A DNA stretch of 64,000 bases from Ipomoea triloba (Eukaryota; Streptophyta; Magnoliopsida; Solanales; Convolvulaceae): positions 6,408,689 through 6,472,688 of the forward strand of contig NC_044917.1 in the NCBI RefSeq assembly GCF_003576645.1, written 5' to 3'. Below are positions 43,364 to 56,253 of this stretch, piece after piece. How positions within the stretch are numbered: position 1 is the first letter of the stretch; the number at the start of each line of letters is the position of its first letter. Below the pieces are notes generated by a model. It did not search any database and was not told where the DNA came from. It saw only the letters and a list, made by a program, of their open reading frames with translations. The translations under genes and the position numbers were made by a program.

Positions 43364-43724
43364 GCATTGTAGATCATGGTCCAAAAATAATCTTCAGATT
43401 CTATACATTTAGTTGGCTATTTTTGTACTTATATCTATCATATTATGTGTCAGTAATTATCAAGTTATTTATTTACATGTATATAAACTGTTAACGATAG
43501 ATACAAAATATGTTAATTAGATGTACATAACTTTCGTATCAGAGTTCGCAATACAATATGAACTCTGGTATAACAATTGCAATAGTAGGCTCCAATTGTA
43601 TTTTGGGGCGGTTCGTAATGGAATTCTATTTTGGGATTCCTCGTCTTCCACCATCACCACGGTCATAGACAATTTTTTGGGGAAATTTACCGGGTCTTTC
43701 TCTGTTCGTTTAACGGTTTGAGTT

Positions 43725-43865
43725 CACCCGCGCTCGTTCCGAGAGGCACGAAAGTTAGCCCAAGGAGAATCGTCACTTGCGGGAATTGAATTTGAATTTT
43801 TTCAAAATTCTTCCCCACAAAGAGAGCTCACTTGCCACTTGAGCTACCCCATTAGATTACGGTCA
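43725..43865 (-). repeat. tRNA-derived SINE-like element
   Basis: On the minus strand GGTAGCTCAAGTGGCAAGTGA is box A-like, and AATTCAATTCCCGCAAGTG is box B-like. It is better preserved than its relative at 1590-1715. Confidence 0.55.
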
Positions 43866-43889
43866 TAGTCATTATAATTGTTAAGAAAA

Positions 43890-44370
43890 ATAGTTAATTT
43901 TATGAATAGTTTCTCAATTATTGATATTTGTCAATTTTTATTTTTAATTTGATTACAATTGATTTCTTGACTATTAATTTTGCTCTAAATTTGGTTGTAT
44001 CATTAAATATTTGTTTAATGAGAATTAAATTTAAGGGTAAGAATGTAAAAATTGATTTGTTATTAATATGGGTAAATTAAATTTATAAGTTTTATAAACT
44101 AGGTTTATCAGTAGTGGGATTGCAAAGAGCAAGATCATACATAAACCAATTTGAACTATGCTACTGATAAGTCTTTACTCAAAATTTGAGACGATTATAT
44201 CGTTTGTTTCAACACCATTAAATGTAATGTCTATTTAACAAATATTTAACCAGATGATTAAATTTGAAACAAAATTAATAGTGAATGGACCAATTATGGT
44301 CAAATAAGAAATCAAAGATAAAAATTGATAAAGATCAATAGTCAATAGATTATTCCTGGACTAAGTTTTG
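43890..44370. repeat. possible MULE-like element with long diverged TIRs
   Basis: About 90 bases at each end are inverted copies with many mismatches (left TTGATATTTGTCAATTTTTA, right TAAAAATTGATAAAGATCAA). No target duplication was found. Confidence 0.35.
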
Positions 44371-44835
44371 ATCACTTATATCATAAGAAAATGAAAAGAA
44401 TAAGTTGAAAATTAAATAGGGAAGAAACAAAGTCCACACGGCATGCCATAGCCTATTAATGCCTATAGCTCCTAATGTTTTCCATGAGTGTTTCGAAAAA
44501 TACTCCTCAACTATAACTCAGTACTTAAATTTAATTATTGTTATGCATATTATACTATATATACTCCGCAATTAAATACTTCAATTTGCTATAAATAATG
44601 CTATACATATCACGTCTTACAGAAAACCAGTATGCCCCTTGGATTCGTTCGATCTTATCCACTTTTATTATAAACAAATTAAATAGTCACTTTTTTTTTG
44701 TGAGATCAAGAGGTGTTCTGAACTTGATCCTAATTGTAAGAGAAACTTTTTTTTGGTCATATCACGAGGTATTTTGGGCAAGTTCTAATTATAGAAAACA
44801 CATTTAAGTCTGCACCATACTCAGATTAATTTTGT

Positions 44836-46018
44836 GCAGGGCCGGCCCTGGGCATGTCTGCCCAGGGCCTTTGCACAGGGCCCCCAATTTTTTGGGGGCC
44901 CCATATTAAAAAAAAAAATAAAATTATAGGTACCCAGACACAGTACACAACTTATTGGCGGTTCCTAATTTCTAATATTAAGAATGTCAATTCTCAAATC
45001 GCAATTACTCCGTAGCAATTAGCATATATGATATATTATTACCATTTTTAATTTATTGCCTAGTATGCCCACACGGTACACAATTCGTCAAATCGTTAAC
45101 TCCCAAATCTCATATTAGCTGTACGCAAAAATTATAAGAATTGTCATGTAATTTTTTATAAAATTCCTAATATGAGATTATTTAATTAAAACAATAAATA
45201 AGAATTTCAAATCGTCAATTCCCAAATGTCATTTAAATTACGTATTATTTCACAATTTTTATTTATTATTTTATTGGCATGACTTAATAATTATGATTTT
45301 AGAATAATATATTTAAGAATTTGTTTCTTGATTAATTATTTATTCATAGAGTTTCTAAATAATTTTTTTCCTTAGAATTCTATAATTATGTCTTCTAGAA
45401 AATATTCGTCTGAGTCTGAGAAGCATAAAAAGAAAATAAGAATTGAAAAATTAACTCAATCTCAAAAGGGAGCTCTTGAAAAAAAATCATTACAAAAGAA
45501 ACTCAAATTCGTAGAAAAAGACAATTTGATGAGTGTTAATGACACTTTATTATCGCCAGAAGTGTCTTTTAGGGTTCTTTATTTTTTTATACATTGTAGA
45601 TCGAGCTATTATTTTATTGACCCAGAGGTTTGAGCAATATGAAGTATATGAAGGAACTTTTGATTTTTTGTTTAGTTATGACAAGTAGCAAAAATGAGTT
45701 TTTTAAAGTTGAAATTATTAACATCTTATTTACGATCAAGTATGCTGCAAGATAGACTCAATGGATTAGCTTTAATCTCAATTGGAAATGAGATTTTGGA
45801 AGAAGTTGATATCAAAAGTTGGTTGAAGATTTTGCATCTAAATGTGCATTGGCGCATGCCACTTTTTAAATGAAATTGTATATGTATTTTCTATACAATA
45901 TTTATATTTTGACACAAATTTTTGAACAAATATTATTTTTTTAATATAGAAATTACTCGAAAAAGGGGCTCAAATTAAGATATTGCACAGGACCCCAATT
46001 TTTATTGGAACGGCCCTG
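44836..46018 (+). mobile_element. hAT element with decayed transposase
   Basis: The 8-bp target duplication ATTTTGTG lies at 44828-44835 and 46019-46026. The element begins CAGGGCCGGCCCTG and ends CGGCCCTG. It carries remnants of both ends of a hAT transposase gene and has lost the catalytic middle. It is inserted in a repeat that resembles 9500-9665 (CATACTCAGATTAAT to its left). Confidence 0.88.
45388..45870 (+). pseudogene. hAT transposase remnant
   Basis: An ATG at 45388 starts MSSRKYSSESEKHKKKIRIE, the usual start of plant TTF-type zinc-finger hAT transposases. The frame ends at 45633. From about 45758 a block reading NGLALISIGNEILEEVDIKS resembles the C-terminal dimerisation region of the same proteins. 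The roughly 500 codons expected between the two are missing, so no transposase can be made. Confidence 0.7.
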
Positions 46019-46552
46019 ATTTTGTGCACGATTACTTACGTCAATCAAATTGGTTAATTAAATTGTCTTATGTATATACAAGATTTTTGTATTGACGTTG
46101 GCATTTTCTCACCCACCTGGTGGGTGTGGGGTTTTGAATTGAAGCCATTAACTTGTATTGAAAGACTGTTTAATTTGCCAGTTTTGTGGGGGTGACACGG
46201 TTCCACAGCTGGTGTCATAAGTTGCGTCTGGAGTACGATTTTATTTGAAATCATAATAATTAGAGTGGTCGGTAAAATCAATGTGGCCTGGTTAAGTTGT
46301 TTCCACTTTTTTTAGTCACATTGTTTTCTTCAAATTTTAATTTATGATTGTAGTAAGGAAAAAGTGTCAAATAGGCCACTGAACTTATTATTTTTGTGCA
46401 ATCGAGCCATTGAACTTAAAAAGTGTGCAATTCAACCATCAAACAAGTAAAATATGTGTAATTAGGACATTTTTTAAAAATTTTTTAATTCAATTTGAGT
46501 TTAAAACATTTCAATATTGACTCCCAACTAGTATGGTAGAAGAAAATGTCAC

Positions 46553-47191
46553 TGTGCTTAAGGTTGTACTCTTTTTCCTTGACTAGGATTTTTTCCTGTT
46601 GGGTTTTTTCTTAGCCCAAGGTTTTTTAGCGAGGCAACCGGCATAAGTCACAGACTATATGGTCAGCTTTCACCCGAACTCTTCCTCTTTGGCGCTTAAA
46701 GTTGTGCTATTTTTTCCTTGGCTATGATTTTTTTTTTCCATTGGGTTTTTTCTTAGCCCGAGGTTTTTAACGAGGCAACTAGCGTGAGTCGCGTACCGTA
46801 AGGCCAGTATTCCAGCCCGACCCCTTCCTTGTTGACTCGACGTCAGGACTCGGACTGGGGGGCTACTTGATAGGGAATATACCCCGGATATACTCCCCTA
46901 CGTGTTACGTATTTCATGCGTATACGAGTATATGAATACGGGTATTAGCTTGGCCTATAAAAGGGACTCTCACCCTTCAAACAGGGGACTTGGTGGGGCC
47001 CTCTCTTGGCTCTCTCTCGAGAAACACTTGAGAAACCATATTCTTTCCTCTCTCAAAAAAGATTCAGGGATTGCAATGAATGAGAAGGGTTTGAAGGGCT
47101 CATCTTTCTGCTATCTACTTTCCCTTGTTCATCTAATTTTCATACACTTCATATACATACAAAAATACATCAATGGAATTAATCCTTATCA
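46553..47191 (+). mobile_element. 5'-truncated LTR retrotransposon tail with its 3' LTR
   Basis: The LTR (46868-47191, 324 bp) begins TGATAGGGAATATACC and ends CCTTATCA. It is directly preceded by a purine-rich GGACTGGGGGGC tract and by two diverged copies of a roughly 125-bp unit containing TTGGGTTTTTTCTTAGCCC and TTTTTAGCGAGGCAAC, a layout found before the 3' LTR of plant copia elements. No 5' LTR, gag or pol remains. GTCAC flanks the whole piece (46548-46552 and 47192-47196), which is surprising for a truncated copy. Confidence 0.75.
46868..47191 (+). repeat. 3' LTR of the truncated retrotransposon
   Basis: TGATA...TATCA termini delimit 324 bp. A TATAAAAGG promoter-like motif lies at about 46956-46964, as expected inside an LTR. 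Confidence 0.75.
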
Positions 47192-47754
47192 GTCACTCTT
47201 AATACATATAAGTTAGTAATATAATTGGATTTTACTAGATAATTTTTGTAAAAATGGTCCAATTGCACAAATATTGCTTGTTTGATGGTTGAATTGCACA
47301 CTTTTTAAGTTCAATGGTCCAATTGCACAAAAGCGATAAGTTCAATGGCCTATTTGACACTTTTTCCTTGTAGTAAATAATATTGATGGGCGGAGAGTCA
47401 GATAATCAAATTCAGTATTTTATCATGCATTAGCTGCAACTCCTGCAAGACTACTTATTTGTGGAGTATTAGATTTTTGTGTTATGGTAAGTATTTATTC
47501 TTATTGAACAAATGAAAAATAAAAACTCGACAACTATTTGTAAAGAAAACAATAAGTGCACTTTTAGGGAATAAAACTTCATCACACATCCAAATTTTAT
47601 CAAAAAAAAAAAATAATAAATAAAGAAGAAGAAAAAGAAATGGACAAAAATTGGTGTAGTGCTAGTGTGCTACATTTCCAAATCCTATTTGGACCATCTA
47701 CGTGACTTTAGGCAAGTTCATCAAGTTATTGATTTAGTAACTACAAAAATATAA

Positions 47755-48111
47755 GAGCATCCTCAATAGTTATAGTTTTTAAGAAGTTTTTGCAGGTGTA
47801 ATTAGAAAAGAAAAGAAAAGAAAAGATGTGAGAGAAGAGAAAAAGAAAAAACAACAAAACAAAGCTGAGAAAATCTTGAAAAGCGTCATTAACGGGCCCA
47901 ACACGCGTCCGGCTAAGTTCTAGTTGCACTTCATGGGATAAAATTGCGAGAATCATAGAATTTAGTGAGTCCCATAAATCTGCCAAAAACTAAGTACCTG
48001 CAGGAAGGATATTTAAAAAAAAATAAAAAAATCTCTCTCCTAACTCTCTCGCCCCCCTATAAGCTTGTTTTTTCTCAAAAACTTACTCAAAACCTATAGA
48101 TGAGGATGTTT
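47755..48111. mobile_element. Tourist/PIF-Harbinger-type MITE
   Basis: Termini GAGCATCCTCAATAG and CTATAGATGAGGATGTTT are inverted, with TAA on each side (47752-47754 and 48112-48114). The GAGCATCC-type end and 3-bp TAA target are typical of Tourist MITEs. The interior is non-coding. Confidence 0.7.
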
Positions 48112-48622
48112 TAAGTTCATTTTCAGTGGTCTTTATCAACTAAAATTATATGTAAAAAGTAAAAATATATGTAATATTATTTTTTTGAAAATTTTATGTT
48201 ATTAATGTAATAGTTGACTAGTAGGTTTTGTTTTAGGGTCTTACCTATACAAACAATTTGCATATATTTCGTACGAGAAGTGGTGGGCAAGATAATTAAA
48301 CACGAATTAATTGGTTCAGGCGTTGTTTCCCGACCGGGTCAAGTAGCCACGGTCAAACTCAAACCGGAAAAATCCACTCTCTACTAACCTCACATGTCTG
48401 TCAGATACCCCAATAGAGAAACGGAAATTTAAATTTAAATCACAAACAGTCACGCTAAATTTTCCATCTTTTTTTTTTTTTGTTTTTTTTTGTTTTTTCA
48501 ATTCTCCGGAGAAATTTGTATCACGTTTTCTAAACTTTGTTCCCGTCGCATTTTCTCTCTCTACAGAACTACCTGAGAATTGAGAAAATTAGAGAGAGAG
48601 AGAGAGAGAAAGGTCTGAGAGG
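48112..48622 (+). promoter_or_regulatory. 5' region of the Tubby-like gene
   Basis: The part nearest the ATG is CT-rich and ends in a (GA)n tract at 48592-48609, common in plant leaders and GAGA-type promoters. No clear TATA box was found. Confidence 0.4.
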
Positions 48623-51600
48623 ATGTCACTGAGGCGTTCGTTTCTCCCGCGCAGAAACCTAAGTCGATCGCTTACTTTCTCAAGAGCTTCTCGAGAATCT
48701 AAGGCTTCGGAGACTTGTGTGAGGGGAGCGCGGGATGATTGTTGCATCGTCAATGTTAGGAATGAATTCGACGAGAAAAGTGGCGGTGCTGTCGAGGAAT
48801 CCGGTTGCGGAGATGCGGTTTCGTGGGCGAACATGCTGCCGGAGATTCTCGGAGATATAATACGGCGAGTCGAGGTCGCCGACGAGCGGTGGCCGAGCCG
48901 CCAAAACGTCGTTGCGTGTGGATGCGTGTGCAAGCGGTGGAGAGAGGTCACTCTAGAAACTGTTAAGTCGTCCCTTCACGCTGGAAAAATCACTTTCCCT
49001 GCTTGCCTTAAACAGGTACTGCAATTCGGCTCTCAGAAAAGTGGGTGGGGGTGGGATCCCTAGGAAATTCGTTAATAATGAGACTCTTTATTGATCTAAT
49101 TGGGGCGTATTTGAATTCTAGTGGTGATCTATAAGCTAATTTTACTTAGTTATAGTCTAAATTTTGGTTTTCGAGCTTTCAGTAGTCTGTTTACTTTTTT
49201 TTTTTCCTTGAAATTTGTTTATGCTCTTGATGATTGGTACACTGTATTTAGTCGTGGACTGGCTGGTTTATTCGAGTGGTTGATGTTGCACATAAATAAG
49301 TGCGGTTTTTAGATCGAGGAATTGTGAAGTTTGACATTGCTTCATTCTTGAGGGCTATGTTTTTAGCTATTGCTTATTGCATTTCTGTTTGTTAAAATTC
49401 CATTTGTAGTTGCTAGAGAGCTATGCTTTCAGCTATTGTTTATTGCACAGTGCACACATAAATCATTTTGTTAACTCTGAGCTAGTTTGGTGATTCTTAT
49501 GAGGCATCATTACCCATTCTTACTCTTGTTAGTCTCTGAGACTTGGAACTACATTGAAAGACAGTATTCATTGCCCATGAGTTCTACTAGGTTCTGTTGG
49601 AGAAGTTTGTTTGCAAACTAACTTTAGTAATCAGATTTCAGAAAAATTATAGAAATATCAAGGTGATATGCTGAGTAATAATGAGCTTTGTCAATTTGCT
49701 TAATAAGCCAACATGTTAAAAAGATACACATATTTTCTATAGGGTGTAAATGGGTTTGGTTGAACACTACCCCCCCTAAGTTTAAGAGTGTGAAGGCAAA
49801 ATAATGACTCCTCTTTTCTTCATTTGCAGATGTCATGAGACTATTGTAGTAATAGTTTATATTGCCACTTTATGTTTACTAGTTGAGCCATTGACAAAGA
49901 TTGGGTTTCTTAAATCTTAACTGCAGCCAGGGCCCCGTGATGCTCCACTTCAATGTTTTATCAAACGTGACAAGAAGAATTCCACATTTTATCTTTATCT
50001 TGGTCTTTCACCATGTAAGTATTCTTCACAACAATATTCTTATGCATAGCATGTTGAAATTTTGCTGAAGTATTAGTTGTATGATCTGTTCTGAACTTAA
50101 GTACTAACTTAACCATCATGTGTTGGGTGTGAGCAATTCTTGTTTCTAAATATATTTTTTAATTGACTGGATAGGTGTTCTTTTAGGAAGATTCATGGAC
50201 GAGTCCAAACCAAAAATTACAAAATTAAAGAATGCTGTCTAATGCAAATGTCCCTTTTTCTTTTTTCCTCACTTGCGTTTTCAACCAAGCCAAGATTTAA
50301 TCTTGGATGCTTGCTTTTTTCTTGAGGTTTTTATTGTCTTATGGGAGGGGTCCTTAATCCTTACTTAAATTTGGCAGCACTCGTGGATAAGGGAAAATTT
50401 CTCCTAGCTGCACGAAGATGTAGGACTGGTGCTCATACTGAATACGTAATTTCTCTCGATGCTGACGATCTATCTCAAAGAAGTAAAGCCTATGTCGGGA
50501 AATTGAGGTGTGTATAAACTGACTAATCATGAATCATGATAAATAAATTTTACATTTGAACTACTCTCTATTTATCATAAAACCTTTACCTTGATTTGGT
50601 ACTAGTTCAAGCACACTATTTTATCAACTCTGATAATCATTTATTTCACAATCTAGTTCTCTGCCAATCCATGTTATTTTCCAATCAGGTATATGCTTTT
50701 TGAAAGAACATGGTTGTTGTTGACTTGTTCCGTTGATCCAGTGGGAATACAACCTGTGCCTCTTTTTCATCTTCTCTTCTTCCTTTGCTTCCCACCATTT
50801 GTCTTTGAGTCATTTTTCAGTTACCGAGTGTGGCATCAGAAAGTAAGAGAATAAGCAATTTGTCCACAGGTTACATATTGTGGGATCACATTAAGTATTT
50901 CTATTCTCAGATGCAATTTGTGAGAGGATCAGACATTTCTCTTGTATTTTTGAGAAGTTACAATGCCCTAATGCTGGACCATAATCTTGTCATTGTAACT
51001 TCTCAAAAAAAAAAAAAATGCTAATGATTAGCACTTACTGCATTCTGCATAGTGACCACAAACAGATTTTGGAACCTAGGTGATTGAAGATGACAATACC
51101 AGGTTTCATTAATGTTGGATGCTTGCGGAGGTAAGAAAGTTTACTAGGGATTGTTGCATGCTTGTTTCTATTTGTTATACGTTGGAAGCTTACAAGGCAA
51201 ACAGACTGTTAAGGAGGAAGAAGAATCGATGCTGCTGACTGGGTGTTGATTAAAATGCTTAATAGTTAAAATAATTTGCTGGGAACAATCTACATATGTA
51301 ATAAAAATGAAGAAAACTGTAAACATTTGAAGTTAAGCCCCCTCTCCAGTGGCAATATTCCATAAGTAAAATATAAAAAATGTCACAAACTCACAATTAA
51401 ATTGTGCACTTCTTTCCTCAAAATACTTTATCAAACTTTGAATTTCTCCTTTGCAGGTCAGATTTTCTAGGAACCAATTTTACGATATATGACAGTCAAC
51501 CACCACACAGTGGCGCAAAGCCATCAAGCAGCAGATCTTGCCGCCGTTTTACAAGCAAGCAGATAAGCCCCCAAGTCCCTGCTGGAAACTTTGAGATTGG

Positions 51601-52030
51601 ATGTGTTTCCTATAAGTTCAACCTCTTGAAGTCGAGGGGGCCTAGGAGGATGGTGTGCTCTCTCGAGTGTCTATCCTCTGGAGACACCAATACAGACAGA
51701 TTACACGATACGATTATGGAAAAGCCTAGCTGTGCCGCTATACCATACACAGTTCTCAGAAATAAAGCCCCGAGGTGGCATGAACACTTACAATGTTGGT
51801 GCTTGAATTTCCATGGTAGGGTGACAGTAGCTTCGGTAAAGAATTTTCAACTAGTCGCAACATTGGATCAGAGCCAACCTGGTGGAAAAGGTGATGAGGA
51901 AACTGTGATCCTCCAGTTTGGGAAGGTAGGGGATGATGTTTTTACAATGGACTACAGGAAGCCTTTGTCAGCTTTCCAAGCATTTGCAATTTGCCTCACC
52001 AGTTTTGGCACAAAGTTGGCCTGTGAGTGA
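48623..52030 (+). CDS. Tubby-like F-box protein
   Basis: Four exons, 48623-49015, 49927-50014, 50378-50507 and 51457-52030, all with GT-AG introns, give 394 residues. The F-box spans about residues 67-122 ([20 protein letters not shown], then [12 protein letters not shown]). The Tubby domain fills the rest, starting [20 protein letters not shown] and ending with the family's [15 protein letters not shown]. Plant TLPs join an SCF ubiquitin ligase through the F-box (ASK binding) and tether to plasma-membrane phosphoinositide through basic residues in the Tubby domain (KRDKK and RRCR are candidates). They act in ABA and stress responses. Length and exon layout are typical. The ATG is the first in frame after the GA-rich leader. 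Which TLP number it matches is not determined. Confidence 0.95.
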
Positions 52031-52202
52031 GTAGAGGTTCCACTAGATAAATATATGCCCCATTTGTTTTGGGGCTTGTGTTCTTTATCTTCCTAAGTAG
52101 TACAGTAACATATAGAAATATCTGTTCTAGCTTTGTTTGTGGACTCTATGCTTCAACATGTAACTTGCAATTGTTTTATGGAACTTAATTATGAATGAAA
52201 AA

Positions 52203-52208
52203 AATAAA
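52203..52208 (+). terminator. polyadenylation signal of the Tubby-like gene
   Basis: AATAAA lies about 175 bases after the stop codon at 52030, in a suitable AT-rich 3' region. Confidence 0.5.
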
Positions 52209-52579
52209 GTTGTAAATTTGTCTCTGTATTGCATTATTATGTTCATGCAAACTTATAAGAAGCAGGGCATTGAACATCTTATGAGATTAGCATTTCATGG
52301 ATAAAGAATACTAAGGGAGAGGAGAGGATCAGCACAGGCACAGCAGATTGCAATATCATGAAACAGAGAAATCAAACAAGCAGTCACCTCAATATTTATT
52401 GTAAACTGAAACATTCACATTACACAGCAAATCTTGTCCTTAAAGCCAAACTTCCATAGCTGAGCACAACAGTGTATTAAACGAGAGATCAAAGAACGAG
52501 GTTCATGTACAACACCACTCTTTAGGACTCAACAGACACTGTTAACTGAAGAAGGCTTATTTTCCCAAAGACTAAAAGT

Positions 52580-54262
52580 TTATTTCTTTCCTCTTAGTTT
52601 CGCACCAAGAGCCCTCTCCAATTTCGCTATTATCTGCTGATTTGGAATTGCCTTTCCAGACTCGTACTCCTGAATGATTTGTGGCTTCTCATTTATGAGC
52701 TGCAAACACAAACAGAAAAGAAGGATCACGATTTTATTCAATGCCACAAAACAACACCCCTTTACTCTGTGACATTGAGCAACAAAAGATAACGTGAGAA
52801 ACATACTTGAGCAAGTTGAGATTGGGTCAATTTCTTATCCTGCCGAGCTTGCATAATAGCTTTCTTCAATTCAGTTGGCACCTTTTGATCTGGGAATGCC
52901 AACAAATTTAGCACAATTGGGTAAACTAGTAATTATGCTGCAGTATAATTATGCCAACAAAGGATCATGATTTGTGGCTTTCTTCAATTCAGTTGCAAGT
53001 ATAATTATGCTGCAGCAAACTAGTAAAAAGAATGAAAGGGATAAAATCCTATCAAGGAAACAGGATGCAGATACTTATCAGCACCATTGGGTAATAAAAA
53101 TTTTGGAAATTGGAACACTATGCATGTATGATTTCAGTACTTAATTAGAAGGAAGGATGCTGTGACAACTTTTGCCTCTGGGTAGAGGAAATTATTCAAT
53201 AGAAACTAAGCAAAAGACACATTCAAAAAAAGGAGTGACTTTGACATGAATTGTTTATGAATAACAAAATCCAGAGGGAACAGGTATCTTACGAGCCAGA
53301 TTCTCTGTGTCTTCATCAAGTTTCCTGGTGTTCAAAGAAGTGCTACTGGAGGCAGCTTTGTTTGTGCCAGCATTAGCTGCAGTATAGAAAAAACTTGTGA
53401 GCACTTCATATCATTCATTACCCAATTACAATTACAATTACAATTTAGTATTAAAGGATCGAGCTTATCATCACAGATTCACAGGCAAGAAAGACAAACC
53501 AACCATTCTGGGTACTCCTCCCCAACAGCATCATTTAGCACAGAAGAAACTTAACCAAGATATAAAATGTCTGTCCTCAACATAAAAGACTCATCTTCAA
53601 AGGTAAACAAGAACCCAAAAATGTATTCTCCACATACAAAGCAATATAACACCAATAGAATTCCAAAACTTTCTAATACCACTCAATTATATTAGATGAA
53701 TAACAACTAGGCATTAGCCATCGCAAGGAATAGATGCGAACTTAAGCTATAAGAGCTATTGCAGAGAATCAAAAGACAAGGAGGTAACAAAGATACAACT
53801 AGGCCACGAATTTATGACCATTATAATGTATAATAATCAAATAGAAATCCAGATATTAAGACAAAATCATGAAAAGCCCTAGTTGAGAGGATAAACATTA
53901 ACACATAGAAACAAATTAACCAATAAAGAAAAAATAGGAGAATCTCCGATCATAAAATAGAGATTAAGTTAAACGAGCAGAAACCGAGACAAGTTATCTT
54001 ATCAGTTCCCCGAAAACAAATCGCTAGAGAAAGAAACCCTAAAGCCGCATCCGACCCGACATCGATGGCTAGGGTATCTATATACGTATGCGCAGGTAAA
54101 ACATCGAGTGTAAGGGGAAAAAAATTTACATTTCCTGATGGTTTCGATCTCGGCGCCGGAGCGACGGGCGGCGTTGACGGCTTTCTCGTCCTTGCGAGCG
54201 GCGGCGGTTGGCGCCTTCTTGCGGATCACTACGGGCTCCCAGTCTTGCGTTATCCCACTCAT
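52580..54262 (-). CDS. MBF1: multiprotein-bridging factor 1 (MBF1a/b type)
   Basis: Four exons, 54262-54130, 53376-53293, 52889-52807 and 52699-52580, give 139 residues. MBF1 is a transcriptional coactivator that bridges TBP and activators such as bZIP proteins, and in plants supports heat and stress responses. The N-terminal MBF1 domain starts [18 protein letters not shown] and includes [19 protein letters not shown]. The Cro/C1-type helix-turn-helix covers about residues 82-135 ([20 protein letters not shown], then [17 protein letters not shown]). The C-terminal end is [12 protein letters not shown]. The length and linker fit the MBF1a/b type rather than the shorter, more divergent MBF1c. 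All junctions keep the frame with GT-AG sites. A TATA-like stretch lies at 54373-54383. Confidence 0.96.
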
Positions 54263-54372
54263 CTTTCTCTCTCTCTCTATCTATCTCCTACTTTTCTCTC
54301 TCTAAAGAAGATATTTCAGTCGGATGTGAAGCTGAGTTGTGAGGATTGGGGGAGGCATTCTGCGTATCTGCC

Positions 54373-54383
54373 ATTTATATATA
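54373..54383 (-). promoter_or_regulatory. TATA box of MBF1
   Basis: TATATATAAAT on the minus strand lies about 110 bases upstream of the ATG, followed by a GA-rich leader next to the start codon. Confidence 0.5.
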
Positions 54384-54449
54384 CCACTTTCTGTGGCTTT
54401 AGGGTCGGTCTTTACACGAATATTAATTCTGCTCAAATACCAACTTAAT

Positions 54450-55530
54450 TTTTAATTTTTTAATTTGTTCCGCACTTTGCCCTCTTAATTAATCTGATTC
54501 TATACGAATAAAGATTAGTTAAATATAATATGAGTTTAAATGTGTCTCTTATAGTTATGACACCTGGTAAATATAGTAATTCTGATTTATAAGATGTGTT
54601 TCTGTTTCCTATGCATTTTTTTTTTTTACAACAGAAAACCTAAAATTACTATACGAAAGTATATTGAGTTATTCTAACAAATTATATAAAAGAAGTAAAT
54701 TGTATTAATAATATTTTATGTGATACGCTCGACTAAAAGAGTATTGACAAAAAATTTAGCTCATGATATTTTTTAAGAGCAAGTTTGATTAATTGGATGC
54801 AAATTATGAAATTAAATTTATATTTCATTGTTTGTTTCGCAAGAAACATATCTTTGATTATGAAAATAATTCTATTTAATTGGTTTAACTCATGAGAACT
54901 GCCAAAGACATTATGGTCAAACGACATAGATGTGACTTTTTAAATAAGAGGTTTCAGATTTAAAATTCAGTGCGTGAAAAACTCCAATAGGTTGAGAAAG
55001 TATCACTAAAGAGTGATTGTGATTTTAGGAATCATTTTATGCTTAAATCTTTACAATTTAATAGAACTTTTTGACGTTAGTCATTTCATGCTTAACTGTT
55101 TACAATTCAATAGAACTTTTTGATACATATTCCATATCACTTTATATTTCTTAAACTAATCAAATTATAATAATTATCCTGTATTTTTTTATGCGTCCTT
55201 ATTTAAAATGTAATAATAAGATAGAATTCATATCATCATATATGAATCGTTTTCGTTGTTATTCCTTTTGTTTTCCTTCCGCGCGCGAATCGAATGACTT
55301 TTCATATTATTTGGTTAGAATTTTATCCCCATCCACAATGTACAAAACACGTGGTGCATATCAAACAGGGTTTGTGTACGGGGAAATCTTCCGTGTATAA
55401 TATGTTGATGTTGCAGTTTGCGACGGATGAGAACGAACCAAAATATCTTTTCAAATGCGATGTAAAGGAAATTGCTTCTGTAGAAACAAAACAGAAAGAA
55501 CAAAGTCATGAAAACTAGGGCAATTTATAT
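54450..55530. other. gene-free AT-rich stretch
   Basis: I see no gene or defined repeat. Short open frames here have no coding character. Confidence 0.45.
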
Positions 55531-55790
55531 AGTGGATCAGGGTCTACGGTGATTTAATATACATAATTCGACTTTATAAAGTACATAATTCATGTTCATA
55601 ATGCACATAATTATATAACTGAGAATACATAAACACTTAACATAATACACATATACATAAACATTATATTTTAAAATAAATACATACAGAGCATGTGTAT
55701 TATATGTCTTCATCTATATAATTCAGTACATTATGAATTTCAATTTCATAATGTGAATGTGTACTAGTTCTAGTAAAAATGAATTCTATT
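55531..55790. repeat. GGTCCA-family relic with ATACACATAA units
   Basis: Starts near TGGATCAGGGTCTACGG and contains repeated ACATAATTCATGTTCATAAT-like units, resembling the organisation of the better preserved TIR elements. The right end is unclear. Confidence 0.35.
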
Positions 55791-56218
55791 ACATGTACTC
55801 TCTATTTTTACTTTCTCACTTTTACTCCTTGATGTGACAATAGATGATTAGTGATATGGGTACCAACTACCAAGGAAACAATTTTTCATTTGTATACCCT
55901 TTATTAAGTCAAATTTCCGTGTTCACCAAGTAATTTGACTAGATTAACAGGGGTGAAGTGTCAAAGTTTCTGCATATTGACCCGCAAAGAATACTTCTTA
56001 TGATGGGTAAATATTATGGACAATGTCCAATTACTATATAGTGTGATAACACAATTATTACCATTCTATCACACCATTTTAAATGCCCAATTACTATATT
56101 GGGTCACAAGATCAAGTCATCAAAGCCTATTGGTGGATGCGCAGTGGAGGCATTGATTCCTTGAACTGAAAAAGTTTAAGAAAATATAGAACAAATACAA
56201 CTTTGTAAAGAAGAGTTT

Positions 56219-56220
<2 letters not shown>

Positions 56221-56253
<33 letters not shown>

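Larger units (their letters stand above)
46357..47367. mobile_element. Mutator-like element containing a retrotransposon piece
   Basis: The 9-bp target duplication TTGTAGTAA lies at 46348-46356 and 47368-47376. The TIRs of about 120 bp begin GGAAAAAGTGTCAAATAGGC and resemble those of the Pack-MULE at 35337. Inside lies retrotransposon sequence (46553-47191), leaving about 370 bp of MULE sequence. No transposase is present. Confidence 0.88.

Noticed and set aside
55191..55518. Two overlapping open frames of about 70 codons
   Set aside because: Neither has a domain, a signal peptide or splice support, and the region is AT-rich non-coding sequence.
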